From Apostichopus japonicus (taxonomy: Eukaryota > Echinodermata > Holothuroidea > Aspidochirotida > Stichopodidae), in the NCBI RefSeq assembly GCF_037975245.1, contig NC_092578.1, positions 806,001 to 870,000 on the forward strand: 64,000 nucleotides of DNA. Direction: 5' to 3'. The translations under genes and the position numbers were made by a program. Numbering within the stretch: position 1 is the stretch's first letter; the number at the start of each line of letters is the position of its first letter. Positions 50,169 through 63,586 of this stretch are shown piece by piece. Under the pieces are notes generated by a model. That model was not told the DNA's origin. It made no database searches and was given only the letters and a program-made list of their open reading frames with translations.

Positions 50169-53100
50169 ATGGAGCCAGAAAAGAAAAGCAAAAAGAAACA
50201 CAAAGGGAGAAGACCGAAACCAATAACTCCAAAACCTTGGAAAGCCAATGAGCCTATGCAGAGTGTGTTGATGTGGGGCGTAAACCATACGGTAAGTTTA
50301 TTTTCTCAAATAGCAATACATTCCCTCGTAGGAGTTGATAATCTTATATGATATACCAGAGTGAATGACCCATTCCAGAGGTTAAAGCATGAACACAGCC
50401 AGTACTTAGTTTGTATTTCCAGCTATGCATTGCACCACACTGTATTCTGTTTACTTCTACTTTGGACCAGCCCTTCAAAAGCCCTAGCAATTCACTGGAA
50501 TTCTTTCCCTCTTAAACAGACTCAGGAGTATGCATGACGTTGTTCCCTGGAAAAATCTTTCAGTTCCTATCATGCTATCTATATCACATCATGTAAAAAC
50601 CCAGTACATAAGCTGTAGCATTTCTCCCAGGCAAAATATACTTAATTAGATCATTTTCCACAGTATTTTCCATTGTTAAAGTATTTCAGAAAAGAAAAAA
50701 GAAGAAGAAAGAACTAAGGTGTGAAAGGTCTGGTAGAGTTGATCCAATTGGTTACAGTGGTTCTATTTATAGGACAAATTAGGGCAGACCATTATGGTGG
50801 GGTGTCACATTTATGTAAATTGATGCCTTTCATTGCTCACATAGTAAAAGTAGTTTTCGGAGTAAGCTTGCCTGCTGTTTAGAGAGAAAGCAAATCATAC
50901 TTCTCCATTATTAATATCTCCTTTATCTCTGGAAGACACTAAATAGCTACTCAAAGTTTGGCGGTGGTATAGGGTTGACAATTCTGACTAGACTTTGTGC
51001 AGGTTTGAGCCCACTCAACTTATCCTTGTAGTACTGTATGTGTAACATAAACCCTATGAAATACAACTCTGTTCTTTGGCAAACCTTGTAAGAATTGTGT
51101 CTAATGGTGTACTGTATCCGTCTTAATGGACTGTCAGATTGATCAAAACAGGAACCTGGCAGAGCTAGTCCCTTCTTGAGGTCACAGGGTCACTGATGTA
51201 CAGGAAATCATATTTGTTACAATAGGAAATACAGTATCAAAGATTATCAAAGACCCTCTTTGATTGGTTGAGCTTGATGAGCTGGGAGTGCTATTCTGGG
51301 ATACAGTGTCCAATTACAGTATAGATTAAATCCATGGTTGGTGTTGTTTTGTTGAAGTGAAGTGCACTGTTGCTGGGCATCTGCAACCAAGAAAAACGGA
51401 TCAGCATGTCCTTTGAAAAAGCTGTTGATTTAGGGACAAATTGAATATTATCAATATTAATCCTTGTCACAGTATAAGAAGGTTGGATAGAAGGTAGGAT
51501 AGCCACTAAAAGCAGAAATTCATAATGCATTCTAAAATATGTTGACAATAAAGGAGCCTACTATTTGCAATACTGTATGTTTATTATGGACATACACTGT
51601 ATTGTGTTCCTGGTTAAGCTTGTAAAGTATGCTGTACTGTAGCTATTGAGAGTATACATGGACAGTCTACAGACCAGTGCAAAGTTACACTGTATACATG
51701 TGTATCCCAGTCTCTGGTGTGTACTGTATACTGGTGTAATGATGTATAGTAGTGTGTAATGATAGCATCAGCATGTCATTACACATTTCCTGTCTCATGT
51801 TTTGCTGGTCTGGTCATAACTATTTAGAATTTGGAAAGTCTTCCTTGTAATCATCAGAGTTATGAAAACCATGTAAACATGAGATCCGTACACCCTCACT
51901 ATACATTACGTCAGATTCAGGAAGAAAACTACTCATGTTACATCATTGAGACAGCAATACAGTTTAGCATTCTGGTTTATGATTAAATTGAGTTTTGGAA
52001 ATATTCAAACATGTATAGTTTATATGATTTGACATTTTGGATCATGTGATGAAATAAGCAACATTTTCTTGAAGTTTAGATGTGTATACCTTGAAACACC
52101 TTGCTTATGTCAGATCTGTGTCTTATTTTGTTGTTCCACAACTTACCTCTTGCCACCACAAGTATGTATTTCACGCTCTTTCCAAGACAATATGAAGACC
52201 CGAAGTAGCAAATTTCATACGTATGCTAGAACTTTGCCATTTGAAAGACCATTACCATTATTTTGTTTAAGATAAGAATGGTTGGTTACAAAAAAAAAAT
52301 GGATGGCAGACCATTCATAACTGTAGAAACTGAACTCTTTCTGTCTTGCTGCTTGTAAATACTGTGACTTGTTCAGTGCCTGGGATCTCAAAATGTTTGG
52401 AAATAGTGTGCATAGTTATATAGGGATGTTGCTATGTGAGATTCCACCAGCAAAATAATTTTGTTTCCAACAAAATCTGATGACCATGGCATGATTCATT
52501 GTTTGTTTGTGAATTTGTTATAATTTGTGAAGTGTCTTGCTTTGTGTTCGTGATTGTCAGTTAGAATATCAGGATTGGTTTAGGCTGGTTTACGAAAAGA
52601 TGTCAGGAGCAAACATGCATTGATGCATATATATCACTGATATTGTAATATTGTAACAACACTACTAATTGGGTCTTATTGATGGACCATTGGACTGTCA
52701 ATTAACATCAACGTTATTACCTATTTGACTGTTAAACATGACACAATCACGACACATCCTACCAGGTGTCTATTTTACAATTAACAGGAAATGTAATTTG
52801 ATCAAAGAGCAGAGCATGACTCACACTGGTGTCTTTTCTTCATGCTTGAAAACTATACTGTGCAGTACAGTTTAAATGCTACATACAGTACAGTACAGTT
52901 TAAATGCTACATACAGTACAGTACAGTTTACATGCTACATACAGTGCAGTACAGTTTAAATGCTACATATTGTACAGTTTAAATGCTTCATACAGTACAG
53001 TACAGTTTAAATGCTACAGTACATACATACAGCACAGTTTAAATGCTACATTCAGGACAATTTAAATGCTACATACAGTACAGTACAGTTTAAATGCTAC

Positions 53101-56100
53101 ATACAGTATAGACTGAGTACAGTAAGCACTGTTTTCTAAACCCTAATTCACTACTTGGATTCCTTGGAATATAATGAGTCCTTCAAATTTAGATGTATTA
53201 TCTTGAAAGGGCACTGTAATAACTCCATTGCTTCAGCTACCATGAACCACATAATATAACTACTATCAATTATAAGGCAGCTTCATTCAACAAAGAACAT
53301 GGACTCAAAACCCCAAATTATCAGCAGATATACCATTCTCAGTACCTGTCTAATTCACCTGAACTGTGGCAATGTAAATGTGACAGAATAACTTACTAGT
53401 AGATTCACTTTTGAAATCTGAACCGACTAGAGGTAGTTAGTAAACAACTGAGCACTGTCTAAATTATGATCTCATGACTACATTAAAGGCCAAGTGAAAG
53501 TCTTAAAATACATTTACTGGAGTTGAAAAGAACAGAAAGAGGCAAGCATAAATTCCGATGTGCATATTTTGTAGGTGATTTGACACTGGATAGAACATCC
53601 CAACTTCAACACCTGTATTGGTAGTCACTAGTCAGGGAAAAAAAATTTGCAGTGGAAAATCATTCATTTTCTCAAATCAATCTAGTCAATGGTCACATTT
53701 TCAGGTATTGATTTAATGGATCCTGATAACTGCCCAAGACAGATGGAATTGTAGTATAATGACTGTAAAACTCTCCAGAAAAACTTACAAATTAGCACAA
53801 AAATGTAAAAAATTCCAGACATGGCAATAGTACAGTGCTTTTACCACTTGTTCAGGGCTGATGACTATTGAAAATTAAAGTTTTGAATTCAGTTCCTTTA
53901 AGTGCCACATAACAGGACCCCCCTCATCCCCTAACCCCCCCCCCCATTTTCTTCTTCTTGTGAACCACTCAGTGGATCCTGTTGTAAACAGAATAAAATG
54001 GACACATAACAAGTTTCTCAGAAATTGTATTGCATTAATTAATACACATCAAGTAGGGAATAAAAAACAGAGAATGCTGATGAGTGATTAACTTTTGTAA
54101 TATTTAATTTGGTCATCATGTAGTATCTATGCCTTTTTTTTCTGCCAGGTCACAGAACTATGTTCTCTAGACATTCCTGTCATGCTGATGCAGGATGACT
54201 TCAAAGCCTATAGCAAGATCAAAGTGGACAATCACCTCTACAACAGGTCAGTAGCCAATCAGATTTGGTCTTTTATTCAGGGAAATGTACAAAACAACCA
54301 CACAGAAGCAAAGAAAGAAGGGAGGATAAACCTGTGAAAATTGATTGTTTGCATTTTAAAAAAGGAAATACATATAGTGTTCATTTTCAAAAACTTGGAA
54401 CTTATTTTAAGTTGCTTATCTGATGAATCATGAAAAATGAGAAGGTTTCACCATGGATGTAAAAACTGTTTTACCTCCATGGTTTCACCAAGCTAATTTT
54501 GTCAAAAACAATTAATTAATTAAAAAGTTAATGATCGAAAGTATCAAATATTTATCCGCTGAAGACAACTTTCATTCATGTATTCTGTTACACTGTGTTT
54601 CTTGATTTAAACAAGCCAATGAGAGAAGGCATTGTAATGCATGTTCTGTTCCAGTGAAGCGCTTGTTGCTAGTAGAACAGCTGAACGTCGATGCGACTAG
54701 CAGACTACTGACAACAGTAATAACTGTTCAAAACCTAGCATATATGGTCATCCAAAGTACTACACTTGGTATCACAGACCTTCTATCATCTTCACAATGT
54801 CTCTCTGACTAGGCCTGATAGTGTAACTTCATCAGAACTAGGTCTCTGACTAAGCTACTGATATTATACTAAGAACTAGGTTTCTACCTCTAATACTAGT
54901 ATGCATACTGTACTAACAGTAACAGTTAGCTCAAGTCCTAACTGAAGTTGGATGAAGCTGATGCAAGGAACACTGGCATATATATATGCAATCTCGCTTC
55001 TTAAAGTCCTACGCTATGAAAATAGTTGTCCGGTGATAAAATCTAACACAGAGGAAGAACTAAGTCAAGTAGAAAACAACAGCCTACAACTATCTAACAG
55101 GATTAGCATATGTGCTATATGCAGTATGCATACCTTACCAGTACAGAATACTGCTGACCGAGCTAAATAAATACAGGCCATGAGGCAGTTATTTTTACGA
55201 CCACGAATGTGGGAGAACCCCACAAGGGCTTGTGGAATACATCATATCAGATGACTTCTAATTCAACATTTTAACTCAAAAAATAGAATCTATAACTAAA
55301 CTTCAACATCATGCATGTGTCACACCACTTGACACTGTTGCTGTTAGTTTTGCATATATACTAAACTCACATCTAGACGTGGTGTAGCTCTTATATTAAA
55401 AATCGGTTTTTCTCAAAGTGCTGTCAAAATTTTACCACTTTTATGTCGTTTCCATTGGTTCATCCATGAACAATATTGGTGGTTCATTGGATTAATTAAT
55501 TAATTATGATAAGTTTTAAAATGCTATGCAAAATGCTATGCAAAATGGGCAAATTGCTATACAAGTGTAAAGATGCATAGCACTGTTTGGAACACAGAAA
55601 CCGTAGTGTTTTATTTTGAATTGGAACACTAAATTATTCCCTAGGTCATTAAAACAACAAATTTCACTGCATAAGATATTAACCAAATAGATTTGAGTGA
55701 CTGAAGTTATAGACATACCTACAAAGAGGTGTGGGTACTTGAGAATGATAGGGGGTGGGTGGGGAGCGAGGAGTAGTAGGCAGTGACCAAATGCAGTATC
55801 TATAGCACTACTCTCATAACTGTCTCTCATCTACGATACCCATAAATGTGAGTGATGATTATTCTTAATGGAATATTTGCAAGTAAGGAGGAAGTGTAGA
55901 GTTCACTGGGTTATAGGAGCAGGCAACATGAAAGATGGACAGATCATTTTAGAACAGATGTACATCAGAAAGTGAAAGTTGGAAGACAAATCATTAGTAT
56001 TTGGTCATAAATATAAAAACTAAAAGTTCATAATCATTCTGCAGCGATTATCTTATATATAAACAGGATATTAATTTATCAATTATTCACTCTGTTGGAG

Positions 56101-59100
56101 GTGATCGGAGCAGCTTTCACTTTTGAAGAAAATTGTACAACGTGCACTTGATTCACCTCTTGGGAAGGAAGTCACTTTATAGAGATAGTTGTTTTGTATG
56201 TTCCCCAATAGATGTAAGATGGCTATATACATGTTTGTCATGCTGTAGTACTTAACAGAACATACCAGCAATGAGATCAGGTTACCATCCATTCAGACAA
56301 GGGTTGATGATCAAGGTAAGGTCATCACTAGGATTAATGCAAACAGATCTTTCATTATACCATGATACAACAAATGCATGCATACATGTATCCCTTGATG
56401 CTACATATGGTCATTGACTAATAATCTAGCTAATACTCACTCCCATGTCTTCTCACTCATAGAGCATTCTTGCCTTACCATTTCTAGAGCTATCTGTTTT
56501 AGCACTGTTCTCCCCACGGTAGCAGCCTATCTTCTGGTCTACTACCATCCTAATTGTAGCCACCACCCCCTACCCCCAGCCCCTCTTCCACTAACTAAAG
56601 TATCTAGTGAGAGTCCAAGTTACCTATCATTTTGAATAGAGATGTTTCATTATGGTGACTATATCCAGACGCTATACAGTGTGTTTTGATAACTACTGAA
56701 GCATAGAAGATTAGCCACTTCAACCTGACACACAAAGCTTACTATATTCCTTCTCTCTTACCTTCCTACTAAATATATTCCTTCTCTCTTACCTGCCTGG
56801 TATCCCTCTTAATCCTTCTTCTTTGCAAAACTAATGTGTACAGTATTAAGACAAATTTTCACAATACACTTTGAGTCTTCATGTATCAGACAACATTTGA
56901 AACTATACAGAGTAAATACTGAGTATAGAGTGGGTGGGTTTTTTTTTTGGAGGGGGGGGGGAAGGGGGGAGGATCAGGAAATCTTGCTTAGGGGTGAATG
57001 GATTCAACAACACTTGAAGATTTCTAGTACTTTCATTTAAACTGAAAACATTTGAAGTGCAATCTTGTACACCTTAAGAGTCGTTTGATAATGAAGATGT
57101 TGTGAAATATCCAGGCAGAAATTACTGTGACCTTATTCTATAATTGCATCACTGTAAAAGGACGATAATTAGATCGATACTTGGGCTGTCTGCAGAAATG
57201 ACGTCAATCAGTGAAAACCACAGAGCTCATGAATAACCTCACTCTTAAATTGGGTGTAAAATTACAGACCTGGGAATACTTAAAAAAAGGAGATTGTTTT
57301 GGAATCTAAGGCTGGATGCAGAATATATTAGTCAGTTATTGATGTTTGAGTTCAAGAGGAATTGTCATTGCACTGTCTTGGTTTACATGATCTGGTGTCC
57401 ATGTTGAAGCAGGGGAGCTATTATTATATATGTAAGCAAGTTGTGAAATGGCTGGACTAAGGTCAAAGTTGATTATTTCAAAACATTGATGTCAACTTAT
57501 AGTAGCTGCAGCACTGGTGGAATTCAATTCACACCCTGCTGATATAATGGTCTTACTTCAAAGACATGAAAGTTAACAGTTTGGTTGATGACACTGTCAT
57601 GGCAGTTGATTTTAAAATGTCTGTGGTCTTCATAGTAACGTACATTTATTCATAGAAGAAGATACTAATTTTACTGAAAAAAAGGTGCATTTTGATACAG
57701 CCTTGAATTGTGAGTTCATTGAAAACAAATTAAACATTCAACAATCTTAACTTACCTGTCTCCTCACAACCACAGCAGCCTCGCTCTACCATGCCTAGAT
57801 TTAACTGGTAATCTTTCAATGTGGTAACATACATTTAAGGGAAGCAATAGGGGAAAGTGTTCAAAAATTGAGAAATTTGAAGAACACCCCCCCCCCCCCA
57901 AAAAAAAAAGGGATGTAACAAAAAGAAAATGTCTTTATGCTTTTTCATATTTTCTGAATAATGTTATCAAATGTTCAAAAGAGAGAGAAGATATATAGTT
58001 AATTATATTATAGGATTATAAAATATTTGACTGAGTTGAATAAAGCATTCACTGTTATGCACTCACACCAATTAAAACTAACCACTCAGAAATTAAATTT
58101 ATTTTGACAATATTGGCAAAAGTTATTATTCACATACAGTGCAGTGCAGTGTCCAGGCTTATAAGTTTTCAACAAATGATTTATATAGTTCGTTAGATTT
58201 GCATAGACAAATCGTCACAGCTCCAGTCTTATGTCAAGCTTTATACCTTTAACGAGTAAACAACAATACCAGACAGATTGGCATTCTCTATATCACCACA
58301 ACCCTGATTTAGTATTCTAGTGTCAATATTACAGTACACTCAATTTGACAACAGCCAAACATTGGCTCCCAAAGTCCATTATTTCACACACCCTTGCTTC
58401 TGTCATTCTTGGGAACTTTTTCCTTCCGGAACCATTGACCTATGAATTATCTGACTTCAATTGTTTTGGGAAACAACAACACCAGCAGGGCCTAGTAAAA
58501 TTTGTTTTTCACAATTTCTTCTTTTGGAAAATCATACTTTTAAGACTTTCTTTTGCACTAGAGCACGGGTGTCCGCAGAACGGCCTGTGGGCAAACTGTC
58601 TGTGGCTCAAGAAAAAGATACAAAAACCCTATTTATGCAAATTATGGAACTTTCAACAATTTCACAACATTTTGTATTAAAGGTATTATCATTTACTTTG
58701 TGAATATAATGTTATATTTTCATTGAGTCCCAGGAGTAGGTGCAGTACATCAATAAGCATTGCAACCTGCAGATTGGGTACAAAGTTTTATTGTGGTCCA
58801 TAAAATTGATATTGTACCCATCATCTACACTAGAGTAACTTAGTAGATTCCCTTCATTTAATAACAGTATGAGTGCAATGCTTATATTATACAAACACAG
58901 AATGAGGTGGCATGGCTATAATACAATAATACACCAAATCCTACTGTGTAAGCTCCTATTAGAAGTGGGAATATTAAAAGAACACCCCTTCCTAGCCTTT
59001 CACGTCTCTACCATGAATCATTCAAACTCTACACATAACTGTGTTACCAAAATGTGAAGTTATCATATGCCTTTGACTAAGCACTGTAGTATTTGAAATC

Positions 59101-62100
59101 AGAGTTTTACCAACAAAAGAAAGCTATTTTTAACCTCTGTTGGAAAGAAATGTTTTCAATGAGCACAAGGCTTACAATCCTTTGCCATGTTTTATTGCCA
59201 TTCACTGAATCACTGCACATTCAGTGCAATGCCCAAATACATTGCCTGTGGCTTGAAACATTCTTGGCAGATTTCCAAGAGGAGTTTGTACCAATTTAAA
59301 CTCCAATGCAATGTAGCAGGGAGCATAAAGCTGTCATTGAACAAACAATCATGATTGTCTAACATGTCCATTTGTCATTTAAAATTTGGAAGTGAAGTGT
59401 TGCCTTGATGAACTCACACCTACATCAGACATTAGTCTAACATCCTGCCTGTACATAAATTCAGCAGCTTGCTTCATTCTTGTGGTCAGTGTGACCAATG
59501 GTTCGTCATCCACATTCAAGTATAAACATCTGCTGCTGGGTTTAACCACATGCTTATTTAATATGCTTTGAAATCTAATGTTACAATGAACATATTGTTT
59601 AGTCACAATCAATTGAATGGAGGTTGAAATGCTCATACAGTGTACATTTTGTCCTTGATATACCCTTTGGAGTTAAGTTAGTTTAGTAACCTCAAAATGT
59701 TGATGTGGATGACCACATGATGAGTTCATGAAGCAAAACCAAACACCACGAAATATTTATCCTTAATTTTTAGAATCTAAACATACCAAGCAATAATTAC
59801 ATTTTTTACTGAAGTATTAAGGCAAACAGAAGTCCAAAACCTTCTTATAAGGCATGAAACTTTACAAGTGTTTATTTGTACAGTTCTGGTCTACTATCAA
59901 CACAATGACATTAATGTGTGATAACATTCAAAGGTTATGTGAGTGGGTATAGTCCCGTGTTGGGAACAGTTGACAATTCAAATCCTTGTTGCTTGTCTTT
60001 GAACTTAACTGAAGAGCCATTATCGGAAAACTACTCTTTATGAAATAACAAGTTGTGAAGTTAGCAAACACTCTTGCCTGCCTATGATTGTGTTGTGTTT
60101 TTTAGGTGCTCTATGCCAGTTTGCCATGTCAGTGATTGAGCATAACATTCACATATACTGACAGGTGTAACTCATTAAAGATACTGAGATTTTCATCTTG
60201 TTCAATGAATAAGCCACCTGATGCCATATCATGAACTACATGTATATAACTCACAGGTAGGTATTAGGAAAATTGCCTATACCATACTGTGACACTAAAT
60301 GCAAAATTGTCTTTGAGGGGAAGGAGATGCGGAGTAGATGGGGGAAGGGAGGGAGGGAGGGGAAGGAAGAGAGGGAAGGTGGCAGTGACTGATGAATTGT
60401 GTTGTTTAAAACATTCAAAGTGATTATGAAATAGAGGAAGTTTGATGTATTTTGATATGGTAGAAATTATTATTATTATTGTTGTTGTTAAGAGGAAAGA
60501 GTTCACAGTCGATGTTTGGATCTGTATGAGGCTGCGGCAATGTTTACATCTGATTGAAAACTTAAGAAAAAGGAGACCGAGTAGCTGAAAACCACTCAGT
60601 GTTCATTTCACTGTGTAAAATGTAATAACATGCCAATGTATATTATACAATGAGCCTAACCACAGATCATCATGTACTGTATGTTACTAGGCATTAATAT
60701 TCTATGTATAGGAATGTGAGAGACACTGCAATAAATTATGGACACAAGTGTAGCATATTATTTATTAAATGACATATAGTAGTCATCATATAAATTATTA
60801 ATTTTAGAGGAATCTTACTCTGCACCTTCATTGTCTGATATTCTAAAATCTTTGCAATTTGCCCATTTTTTTTTTGTCGTTGTCTGCATTTTTCTTTTGA
60901 CAACTGACTGTCTATTAACCACAATCTAAAAGAAATCTTAAAATATGGCAAGATTGACATGATATTGTATATGCCAAACCTAACTGAGAAATCCTGTCTA
61001 TGACGTATATATATGCTGATTTTAACCTTGCTGATAGTACACAGATTTACTTCGCTCCTCACTTACCTGTCTCCCCACAACCTTAGATAATGTTAAAGCC
61101 AACCTAACTGAGAATTCCTGCCTATATGCTGATTTTAACCTTGCTGATAGTACAGAGAACTGTTACACCTCGATCAGTCTTAATTATGACACTGTGAAAA
61201 CTGACTCTTATGACAGAAAACTGGTGGAAAACCACTGCATATTTCCAGGGTGATAATTACCAGCAGTGAACTCTCATTATCTGTATAAAATGACAGAAGA
61301 TTGAATGAACTTGTCAGATACATCTAAACAAGTTGTGATAAGTTGGACATATAGAGAGATCTGTTAGTAGCCTTAAATGTTAACAGTTAACTTACACCAT
61401 GTATTAAGTAAACATACACTGCAATTAAATTTTGTTAGCAGTCTCACAAGCTTGTGTTAATGTTGGATCCTTTCCAATTATGCCTTGGTTCTTGATGCAT
61501 AATTCGTCCTTTCACTTTCCTGAGGCCTTCTTTCCTCTAGTCATGCATTATTTCAACACGTCACTAGTCAAGCCTGTCCGTTGAAAACAACTTCAATGCT
61601 ATTTGGGTGAAGTTGCTCAATGCATGCTTTACCCTAGGGCTGTATGTCCAATCATTGAAGAATAAGATGAAAATATTACTAAGCCATACAGGAACGATCA
61701 CAGGATCTGACAAATAGAATCATTGGGGTGTGCTGGTTAAAGGTTGATTAAAACAAAAATGATAGCCATCTGGGAATGGAGCTAGAATTAAAGAACTTCT
61801 GTTGGGGGTTTCTGTCATTAAAAAATACGGCTGTTCCTAACCAAAGAAAGAAAGAGAAGAGGCGGGCAAAACACTTCAGGCTGCTCTCTAAATTGTGCGG
61901 TCTTGGTGTGAGAACTATTTTAAATTGAGGTCAGAATATGATGAACACAATCTTTGGAGAGAACTGTCTCGTGAAAAAGTAATTCAAGTATTGGTGTCCA
62001 TTCCTTTTATTGGAATGGGCTTGATATCAAATTTCATTTAGATAGGTTTCTTCTTTCCTTCCAGAATTTGCCTTCAGTGCTACAAATTTGTTGTTTTGTA

Positions 62101-63586
62101 TATACTTCCTGAAAATGTTGTTTAACTGACATAGCACTGTTTTGCCTTCACAGTATTTCCTTACACTTCGCATACAGAATGGTGATCTTCTCATCAATTG
62201 TTAATTTTGCACTGATGACCCAAAACACTGCTAAGGTAGCATTGCGAAAACTGAGAACGCAAATACTGTACTAGTATTTGTATGGATGAATATTTAAAAT
62301 TTAATTTTCAAAGTACGAGGAATTCAGGACTGGGAAACAATACCTGATGTAGCTGCACTTAGAACATCTAATTAAATTATGCAGAGCAAACGTGCTTGGT
62401 GTGGAATTCTTATTCTTCAGCAATTTTGTGACTAGACGTTATTTTGTAATATTGCCCAAACCAAGAACATTGTGCATACATTTGGAAGACAATGTTTACA
62501 TAGTTTGATAAAGTCTTTTCATAATTTTGCATATTCTTTGTGTTTTCGTTCTCATATTATTCCAAAATTCAATGTGATTATTGAACAGCACCCTTTCGAA
62601 GGCATCGGTTTACTTGGCTCGGTAAATTTGTTGCTTTTTTCTTCTGTTAAGTTAATTTCATTGTTGTAACTTTGTGTACTGACCACTGTGACCAGCTGGT
62701 ATTCCAGACACATATATGAGGTTGAAATACTGTTTCAGGTTAGAGAGAGGACTAAATGATGCATGTCTTGTTTCCCTATTCTTTGTTTTCAGAGAGAATC
62801 TTCCAAGCCATTTCAAGGTCAAAGAATACTGCCCGATGGTATTTAAAACTCTCCGTAGCCGATTCACTGTGGCAGAAACAGAGTACCGGGTAAGAAGAGG
62901 ATGAGTTCTTATCATTAGATTTGATTTCAATCTCAAATAGTTCATTCAACAAGTATAGTCTGCAGTTAACACATAGTAGTGGTTGATTTGGGTCAAATAA
63001 TGACAAATATGTTCAACTTGGGGGATTATTATGAGTCATATTCGAAAGATTTGTAATTTTTTTTTGTTTTGGGGGTGATATACAGTTTACAGTTTTCATT
63101 TGTGATATACAGGTAGAAGCAGAATTTTCTCTTGAATATCCCTGCTGGTTTTTAGGTTGGTTTGAGTGTAAATCTCTGGTTATATTGTTGTTCAGGGTGT
63201 TACAACTTGCAATAAGTGCCCTCAGAACCGAGACAGTAAATATCACGGATTACCACAAACTGTGGTCTGAATCGTACAGTGGGTAGAGCTTAGGCTCATA
63301 GTCTTGAGTACACTGAGTATGAATCCTATTCTTGACAATAATTCATATATTTGCTCTTTCATATTATTTCCCAAGTTTGTTTTTCTGTACACGATTTGGG
63401 TATTTTACTTCTTTCTTTTGTCGTTGTTGGCAGAATTCCTTTACATTCGGACCACCAGAGTACGACAACTCATCCGGTAAAAGTGGGGCCAAATTTATGA
63501 AGACGCACGACAGAAGATTCGTGATCAAGACGATTACGAGAGAAGAGGTTGAAATGATGCACAATATTTTACCAGAGTACCATAAG
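50169..63586 (+). CDS. PIP4K2: Phosphatidylinositol 5-phosphate 4-kinase type-2, N-terminal part (4 exons, continues off the window)
   Basis: The enzyme phosphorylates PI5P to PI(4,5)P2 at endomembranes. Exons 50169-50291, 54149-54246, 62793-62889 and 63434-63586 join in phase to the first 157 residues. The last ends at a GTAATC donor, so the gene continues to the right. Family signatures are SVLMWGVNH (35-40 region), [37 protein letters not shown], the glycine-rich ATP loop SGAKF (123-127) and the ATP-contacting lysine in VIKTI (138). These closely match the vertebrate type II kinases, and the loop distinguishes them from type I PIP5Ks. The start is secure: an in-frame TAG at 50154-50156 lies between the acceptor (50144-50145) and the ATG, so the exon opens in 5' UTR. 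The N-terminus is unusually Lys-rich ([11 protein letters not shown]). Introns 1 and 2 are long (3.9 and 8.5 kb). Confidence 0.96.
50292..54148 (+). other. PIP4K2 intron 1, repeats only
   Basis: This 3.9 kb intron interrupts the codon boundary after WGVNHT in phase 0. It includes the 28-bp minisatellite at 52865-53110 and a C run near 53936-53945. No additional exon is needed or seen, because the protein matches the family directly across the junction. Confidence 0.55.
52865..53110. repeat. 28-bp minisatellite, about nine units
   Basis: GTTTAAATGC or its variant recurs at 52870, 52898, 52926, 52954, 52977, 53005, 53037, about 53060 and 53088, mostly 28 bp apart. Each unit also carries a short TACAGTACAGTACAG sub-repeat. 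It is in PIP4K2 intron 1. Confidence 0.93.
54451..54482. repeat. Imperfect inverted repeat (14-bp arms, one mismatch)
   Basis: CCATGGATGTAAAA and TTTTACCTCCATGG face each other across a very short loop. The flanking GGTTTCACC is also repeated directly on both sides. This looks like a small foldback or a local duplication. Confidence 0.7.
59935..59992 (+). other. tRNA-like remnant (possible SINE head)
   Basis: AGTGGGTATAG (59942-59952) resembles the polymerase III A box and CAATTCAAATCC (59974-59985) resembles the B box, about 22 bp apart, as in a tRNA. The arms do not form a clear cloverleaf, so it is not a functional tRNA gene. It lies in PIP4K2 intron 2. Confidence 0.35.
60974..61161 (+). 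repeat. Direct duplication of about 65 bp
   Basis: Two copies (about 60974-61041 and 61098-61161) share CCTAACTGAGAA, CTGATTTTAACCTTGCTGAT and AGTACA with small indels. The spacer contains TTACCTGTCTCCCCACAACC, which also occurs in near-identical form at about 57753-57772. This suggests a dispersed repeat family. Confidence 0.7.
63262..63333 (+). other. tRNA-like sequence (degenerate, possible SINE head)
   Basis: GTGGGTAGAGCT (63279-63290) matches an A box and GAGTATGAATCC (63314-63325) a decayed B box. The spacing and the intervening CTCATAG are typical of a tRNA, but the B box has lost the invariant TTCGA. A complete acceptor stem is not evident. It lies in PIP4K2 intron 3, about 100 bp before exon 4. 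A tRNA-derived SINE fragment or a tRNA pseudogene are both possible. Confidence 0.45.

Larger units (their letters stand above)
54247..62792 (+). other. PIP4K2 intron 2 (8.5 kb)
   Basis: It holds an imperfect hairpin at 54451-54482, G or C runs at 56949-56958 and 57886-57896, a tRNA-like remnant near 59935-59992, a short G-rich block near 60317-60385 and a duplicated segment at 60974-61041 and 61098-61161. No exon is expected, since NR|ENLPSHF is continuous with the family sequence. Open frames inside have no domain support. Confidence 0.55.
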
